Positions 60,366 through 64,000 of a DNA stretch of 64,000 nucleotides are shown here, one piece after another. Position 1 is the first letter of the stretch. Each line of letters begins with the position of its first letter. A program made the translations under genes and the position numbers. Origin of the DNA: an uncultured Sutterella sp. Its GTDB lineage: Bacteria > Pseudomonadota > Gammaproteobacteria > Burkholderiales > Burkholderiaceae_F. The notes under the pieces were generated by a model. That model saw only the letters and a program-made list of their open reading frames with translations. It had not been told where the DNA came from and did not search any database. The stretch lies in contig CAJKAP010000012.1 in the NCBI GenBank assembly GCA_905197905.1, positions 1-64,000 of the forward strand, written 5' to 3'.

Positions 60366-60977
60366 ATGGCTCAAAAAGGCTTTTATATTGATGTCGCCCG
60401 TTGTACGGGTTGCCGCACTTGCTCAGTGGCTTGTGCTGATAACAAAAACACCCCAATCGGGATTAATTTGCGCCGCGTCATCGAAGTGGAAGGTGGCGGT
60501 TGGACGCGCAATTGGGATGGCAGTTGGAGACAAGACGTCTTTGCTTACTACATCTCAATGGCCTGCAATGAATGTGCGGACCCTGCTTGCATTAAAGTTT
60601 GCCCGACCAAAGCGCACTTTAAGCGCAATGAAGACGGGTTGGTAGTGATCAACACCAACAAGTGCATTGGCTGTGGAATGTGCGCTAAGGCTTGCCCTTA
60701 CGATGTTCCTCAGCTTGACGTGAAGGCAGGCAAAATGCTCAAGTGCGACGGTTGCTTAGACCGTACTGCAGAGGGCGGGCAGCCTATTTGCGTGGAAAGT
60801 TGCCCAGAACGTGCCATTGAGTTTGGTGATATTGAAGAGTTGCGTAAAAAGCATGGCACTCTTGATGCACTAGCTCCTATGCCCACTGGTGAACTGACAA
60901 AACCCTCGCTTGTCATCCACCCTGCCAAAAATGTCAAAATGGCTGGCTCCACGGATGCAACGGCGCATCGTTTCTAA
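60366..60977 (+). CDS. dmsB: DmsB-like four-cluster ferredoxin subunit
   Basis: This 203-residue protein has the four cysteine groups of DmsB: CTGCRTCSVAC, CNECADPACIKVC, CIGCGMCAKACP, and CDGCLDRTAEGGQPICVESCP. All sixteen cluster cysteines seem present, including the third-cluster cysteine that is variable in the family. It carries electrons to DmsA. A GGGAGG site precedes the ATG at 60366. There is no Tat signal; it should be exported as a complex with DmsA. A terminator follows without a dmsC gene. Confidence 0.9.
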   Translation: MAQKGFYIDVARCTGCRTCSVACADNKNTPIGINLRRVIEVEGGGWTRNWDGSWRQDVFAYYISMACNECADPACIKVCPTKAHFKRNEDGLVVINTNKCIGCGMCAKACPYDVPQLDVKAGKMLKCDGCLDRTAEGGQPICVESCPERAIEFGDIEELRKKHGTLDALAPMPTGELTKPSLVIHPAKNVKMAGSTDATAHRF

Positions 60978-60997
60978 ACGATCACTAGTTTGAAATC

Positions 60998-61037
60998 AAC
61001 GCTACTTCGGGTCTCTCTGAAGTAGCGTTCTTTTTTC
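60998..61037. terminator. Terminator between dmsB and the convergent LysR gene
   Basis: An 11-base stem, AACGCTACTTC/GAAGTAGCGTT (60998-61008 with 61019-61029), is followed by CTTTTTTCTT on +. Confidence 0.92.
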
Positions 61038-61934
61038 TTATTTTGGCGTTTGAACCAGATGATCAATCAACTTCCTCGCCCAATCTGAGATCTCATTGTC
61101 GTCTTTAGGTCGAATAATGCTACGGTTTCTCTCAGCCCACTCATCTTTTAATTCCAAAGCCTGCACCCCTTTTGCAGTCTGGTGCATGAAGGCACTGCGC
61201 CCCAATACTGCAATCCCTACCCCAGCCTTGACCCAATCCGCTAAAAGGAACTGATTGTCTACCTGAATACGTGGTTCAATCACATGCCCCAATTCTTTTG
61301 CTCGGCTGTAGACAAACTGCTGCATTGCGCTTTCACGCGTCAAGGCGACAAATTCGTAGGCAAGCGCTTCTTTAAAATAGATGGCCTTTCGGTTGGAGAG
61401 TGGATGTCCCTCAGCTGGCACAATCAATACAAGGCGATCGTCTCTATAGGGAAGATGCGTCAATTCTGGATACTCTCCTTCCATCACCCCTACTCCAAAA
61501 TCGGCTTTCCCAGTTCTCACGGCATCGATCACATCGGGGGAAGTCATTTGTTCAAGCTCTATTCGCACTTGTGGATACTGCACCATAAAGCTCGTTAAGT
61601 CTTTAGGGAGTGCTTCAATTGCCGCACTATAGTTCGCCACAATGCGCACAATGCCTTGCGCTTTTTGCGCGTAGGGAGCGAGCTCCTTTGCCATTTCTTT
61701 CATTTGAAGGGAGTGCTCTTTCGCATAGCGATACACAATGGTGCCCGCACGAGTGAGCGTCAATCCTTTTGCTTCACGGTTAAAAAGCGTCACCCCCAAT
61801 TCTTCTTCCAGATTTTTTAATCTTGCTGAGGCCGATGACGGAGAGAGGAACACACGCTGCGCGCCACGTGTGAGATGCTGCTCATCAGCAATCGCTAAAA
61901 TCAGAGCAAAATCGACAAAAGAAAAATGATACAT
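61038..61934 (-). CDS. LysR-family regulator convergent with dmsAB
   Basis: This 298-residue LysR protein has an HTH at about 17-40 (LTRGAQRVFLSPSSASARLKNLEEELG) and an effector domain from about residue 90 (IVRIVANYSAAIEALP). The VNYS-like segment and QVDNQFLLADWVKAGVGIAVL resemble CbbR/CysL-like members. It is convergent with dmsB and divergent from hom across 421 bases, so either gene set, or neither, could be its target. Nothing else identifies the effector. Confidence 0.87.
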   Translation of the reverse strand: MYHFSFVDFALILAIADEQHLTRGAQRVFLSPSSASARLKNLEEELGVTLFNREAKGLTLTRAGTIVYRYAKEHSLQMKEMAKELAPYAQKAQGIVRIVANYSAAIEALPKDLTSFMVQYPQVRIELEQMTSPDVIDAVRTGKADFGVGVMEGEYPELTHLPYRDDRLVLIVPAEGHPLSNRKAIYFKEALAYEFVALTRESAMQQFVYSRAKELGHVIEPRIQVDNQFLLADWVKAGVGIAVLGRSAFMHQTAKGVQALELKDEWAERNRSIIRPKDDNEISDWARKLIDHLVQTPK

Positions 61935-62355
61935 CGTTCGGAAAATACGAAAGCTCTATTGAAAAAATCCCAATGGCTTTATAGGGACTCGATCATTATA
62001 CTTTGCTCTGACAAAGAAAAATGCTGAATCCAAACAAAGTCATTGTTTCCTAGTCAATCTGCTTTGTTCGTTATTTACGAATAAATAGAACATAGCAAAT
62101 TCTCCCTACTCACGGAGCACCGATTTCTTTGTGAGTCTGGGAGGCCCCTATAAAGGAGAATGCTCCAGTCTAGGAAGAGGACGCCCGGACAAGCATTCTC
62201 CTTTATGTTTTTATGCGATCTTTTTTCTTTTTCTCTCCTATTTGGACTAGGTTATTTCGCTTAGAGGGTATTCACCGTGGGAGAGAAACGTGACAAAACC
62301 CCATTTCACAGAGTAATATCAATAATGTGTTTAACTTTTTTGGTCTTCTACTGTT
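61935..62355. other. 421-base divergent region with two strong tandem hairpins
   Basis: Hairpin A: CTCCC-T-ACTCAC pairing with GTGAGT-CT-GGGAG (62102-62113 with 62131-62143). Hairpin B: AAAGGAGAATGC with GCATTCTCCTTT (62152-62163 with 62193-62204), a perfect 12-base stem with a 29-base loop, followed by ATGTTTTTA. The pair lies about 150 bases before hom. No leader peptide rich in threonine or isoleucine was seen, so a classical attenuator is not supported; a small RNA ending at hairpin B is possible. Confidence 0.5.
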
Positions 62356-63438
62356 ATGAAACAAATAAAGATCGCTGTCTTAGGCTACGGCACGGTTGGT
62401 CGAGCTCTCGTTGAGCTCCTAGACCAACATGACCTTGGTATTGAGGTCAAGTACATCCTTCGTCGTCCTGGTAAGGCGACAGGCACAGACACGCGCATGA
62501 CAGACACAGTGGAGACTATTCTGCATGACTCGGAGCTTGATGCCGTCGTTGACGTTCTAGCGGGCCCTGAGCCCGCTTTTTCGTATATGCGCTCTGCGCT
62601 CGAAGCGGGACTCTCTGTGGTTTCTGCCAATAAGGCTGCGCTCGCGCGTGACCTCAAGGGCCTTACTGAACTTGCTCGAAACCGCGGCGCGCATCTCCTT
62701 TACGAGGCGTCCTGCGGGGGTGGTATGCCTATCATCGAGTCGATTAAGAAAGCGGTGCGCTTTGATCGAATTGATGCCATGCAGGGGATTTTGAATGGTA
62801 CTTGCAACTTCATCCTCGACATGATGGGTTCCGAAGGTCTTTCCTTTGAAGCAGCGCTCAAAGAGGCCCAGCGCTTGGGCTACGCCGAAGCCGATCCCAC
62901 GACGGATATCACTGGGGAAGATGTGCGCAACAAAGCTATCATCGCTTGCTCCCTTGCCTTCCAAGGTGAAGTCGCTCGTGATTTCCCTGTGATGGGCTTA
63001 GTGGGGATGCCAGCTGACTTGATGCCTCGCCTTCAAAAAGAAGGGAAAGCCTTGCGTCTCATGATGCTCGCTCGCGCACAAGAAGGTCGTTACGCCATTG
63101 GAGTCGTGCCTGTGATTATTTCTGACACGGCAATTCCTGCGACGGTCAAAAAGAACTTTAACTACGCCGAGCTCTCTTGCTCGAGCTTAGGGCCTCTCTC
63201 TTTGATTGCTCAGGGTGCAGGTGGTGTGCCCACGGCCGATGCCATTATTCAAGATTTGCTCAATTTAGTTGCCGATAGTGCGACGGAGGGACGCCTTGAT
63301 GGATCGCTCGTCTACGATCCATCGCTTCTAACAGGAACAGCCTACTTGGGCGACGGGCTCACTTCTGGGGTGAGCCTTCACGACGCGGTGAAATTCGCGC
63401 GTGAAAACAATCAGTTCCTCGCCTTTGAACCGGACTAA
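62356..63438 (+). CDS. hom: Homoserine dehydrogenase without an ACT domain
   Basis: This 360-residue NAD(P)-dependent enzyme has the cofactor motif GYGTVGRALVELL near residue 10, SANKAAL, the GILNGTCNFIL block, and the catalytic lysine in TGEDVRNKAII. Bacterial Hom proteins are usually about 430 residues with a C-terminal ACT domain for threonine feedback; here the protein stops after the catalytic part, so direct feedback by ACT is not expected. It is followed by an aspartate kinase gene 51 bases downstream. Confidence 0.92.
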   Translation: MKQIKIAVLGYGTVGRALVELLDQHDLGIEVKYILRRPGKATGTDTRMTDTVETILHDSELDAVVDVLAGPEPAFSYMRSALEAGLSVVSANKAALARDLKGLTELARNRGAHLLYEASCGGGMPIIESIKKAVRFDRIDAMQGILNGTCNFILDMMGSEGLSFEAALKEAQRLGYAEADPTTDITGEDVRNKAIIACSLAFQGEVARDFPVMGLVGMPADLMPRLQKEGKALRLMMLARAQEGRYAIGVVPVIISDTAIPATVKKNFNYAELSCSSLGPLSLIAQGAGGVPTADAIIQDLLNLVADSATEGRLDGSLVYDPSLLTGTAYLGDGLTSGVSLHDAVKFARENNQFLAFEPD

Positions 63439-63489
63439 CCCCTCTTTTGAACTAAATTGAATTTTCGCCTTCAAAAAGGACGAACAAAA

Positions 63490-64000
63490 ATGATCAAGAT
63501 TACGAAATTTGGCGGCAGTAGCGTCGCTGATGCTGAACAGTTCCGCAAAGTCAAAAGCATTATCGATGCAGATCCCTCTCGTCGCTTTGTGGTGATTTCC
63601 GCCGCAGGGAAGCGTCACAAGAAAGACAATAAGATTACGGATTTGCTCTACTTGTGCCACTCGCACGTGCTCTACCACGTGGATCCGAGCCCGCTTCTCA
63701 AAACGATTACGGATCGTTTCTTTGAAATTAAAGAAGCTCTCGGTCTATCTACCCCCATTGAAGAAGAAATCGCTGAATTTGGCAAGAAGTTGCCCAATAT
63801 GAGCGTGGACGAAATCGTGAGCCGTGGGGAATACTTTACCTCTCGCTTGATGGCTGACTTCTTGGAGTTCCCCTTTGTGGACGCCAAAGACGTTATTGCC
63901 ATGCACTTTGATGGCTCTTTTGACTACGAAACGACGCAGAAAAACCTGATTGCGGTGATGCAAAAGGTTGATCGCTTCGTAATGCCTGGCTTTTACGGGA
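63490..64000 (+). CDS. lysC: Aspartate kinase, N-terminal part (cut by right edge)
   Basis: The first 170 residues of a monofunctional aspartate kinase are visible. It opens with MIKITKFGGSSVADAEQF, the diagnostic KFGGSSV phosphate motif, and continues with VVISAAGK and SRGEYFTSRLMADFL. AAGGA lies ten bases before the ATG. It makes aspartyl phosphate for the lysine, methionine and threonine branches. The regulatory ACT domains, if any, are beyond the window. It is in a unit with hom. Confidence 0.9.
   Translation, partial: MIKITKFGGSSVADAEQFRKVKSIIDADPSRRFVVISAAGKRHKKDNKITDLLYLCHSHVLYHVDPSPLLKTITDRFFEIKEALGLSTPIEEEIAEFGKKLPNMSVDEIVSRGEYFTSRLMADFLEFPFVDAKDVIAMHFDGSFDYETTQKNLIAVMQKVDRFVMPGFYG

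Overview
The window looks like a piece of chromosome from an anaerobic, asaccharolytic gut betaproteobacterium, most likely Sutterellaceae (Sutterella/Parasutterella-like). This is inference from gene content: stacked Tat-exported flavoprotein reductases with tetrahaem cytochromes, two exported molybdoenzymes, a quinol-type NO reductase, DcuC, and no sugar-use genes. No rRNA, tRNA or CRISPR array was seen.

Layout. 0-1.4 kb: the truncated end of a TnpB (IS200/IS605-type) gene, followed by a gene-free stretch with several stem-loops. 1.4-16.9 kb: a complete aryl polyene (APE) pigment cluster on the + strand, in the same order as the named apeB-apeR genes, with a small lipoprotein in the apeA position. 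It ends at a bidirectional terminator. 17-19.3 kb (-): quinol NO reductase under a very good NsrR-type operator. 19.9-24.1 kb (+): a permease plus M20 amidohydrolase pair, an MdaB-type quinone reductase, and an S24/LexA-like protein that has lost its catalytic dyad.

24.2-38.3 kb (-): a periplasmic respiration block. It holds a TorA/DorA-type molybdoenzyme, a frameshift-split AraC regulator, two tandem paralogous operons (Tat flavoprotein + tetrahaem cytochrome), a third cytochrome/flavoprotein pair, an exported TIM-barrel protein, and a fumarate-reductase-like flavoprotein translationally coupled to a FixJ/TtrR-like response regulator. The TtrS-like histidine kinase that probably partners it sits at 42.2-44.0 kb, separated by a large autotransporter on the opposite strand. 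A GGG-N4/5-CCC dyad recurs at near-constant distance upstream of several of these redox genes and is a candidate shared operator.

44.0-48.0 kb (-): thrC-thrB and a DsbL/DsbI-like oxidative folding pair. 48.2-56.2 kb (-): a six-gene uptake/catabolic array (DcuC carrier, amidohydrolase, porin, argininosuccinate-lyase-like enzyme, MFS carrier, M20 hydrolase), divergent from a LysR regulator. A fumarate-releasing lyase beside DcuC would suit an organism that respires fumarate. 57.9-61.0 kb (+): dmsA-dmsB with no dmsC anchor, then a convergent LysR gene. 61.9-62.3 kb: a gene-free stretch with two strong tandem hairpins. 62.4 kb to the right edge (+): hom lacking the usual C-terminal ACT domain, then the start of an aspartate kinase gene cut by the window edge.
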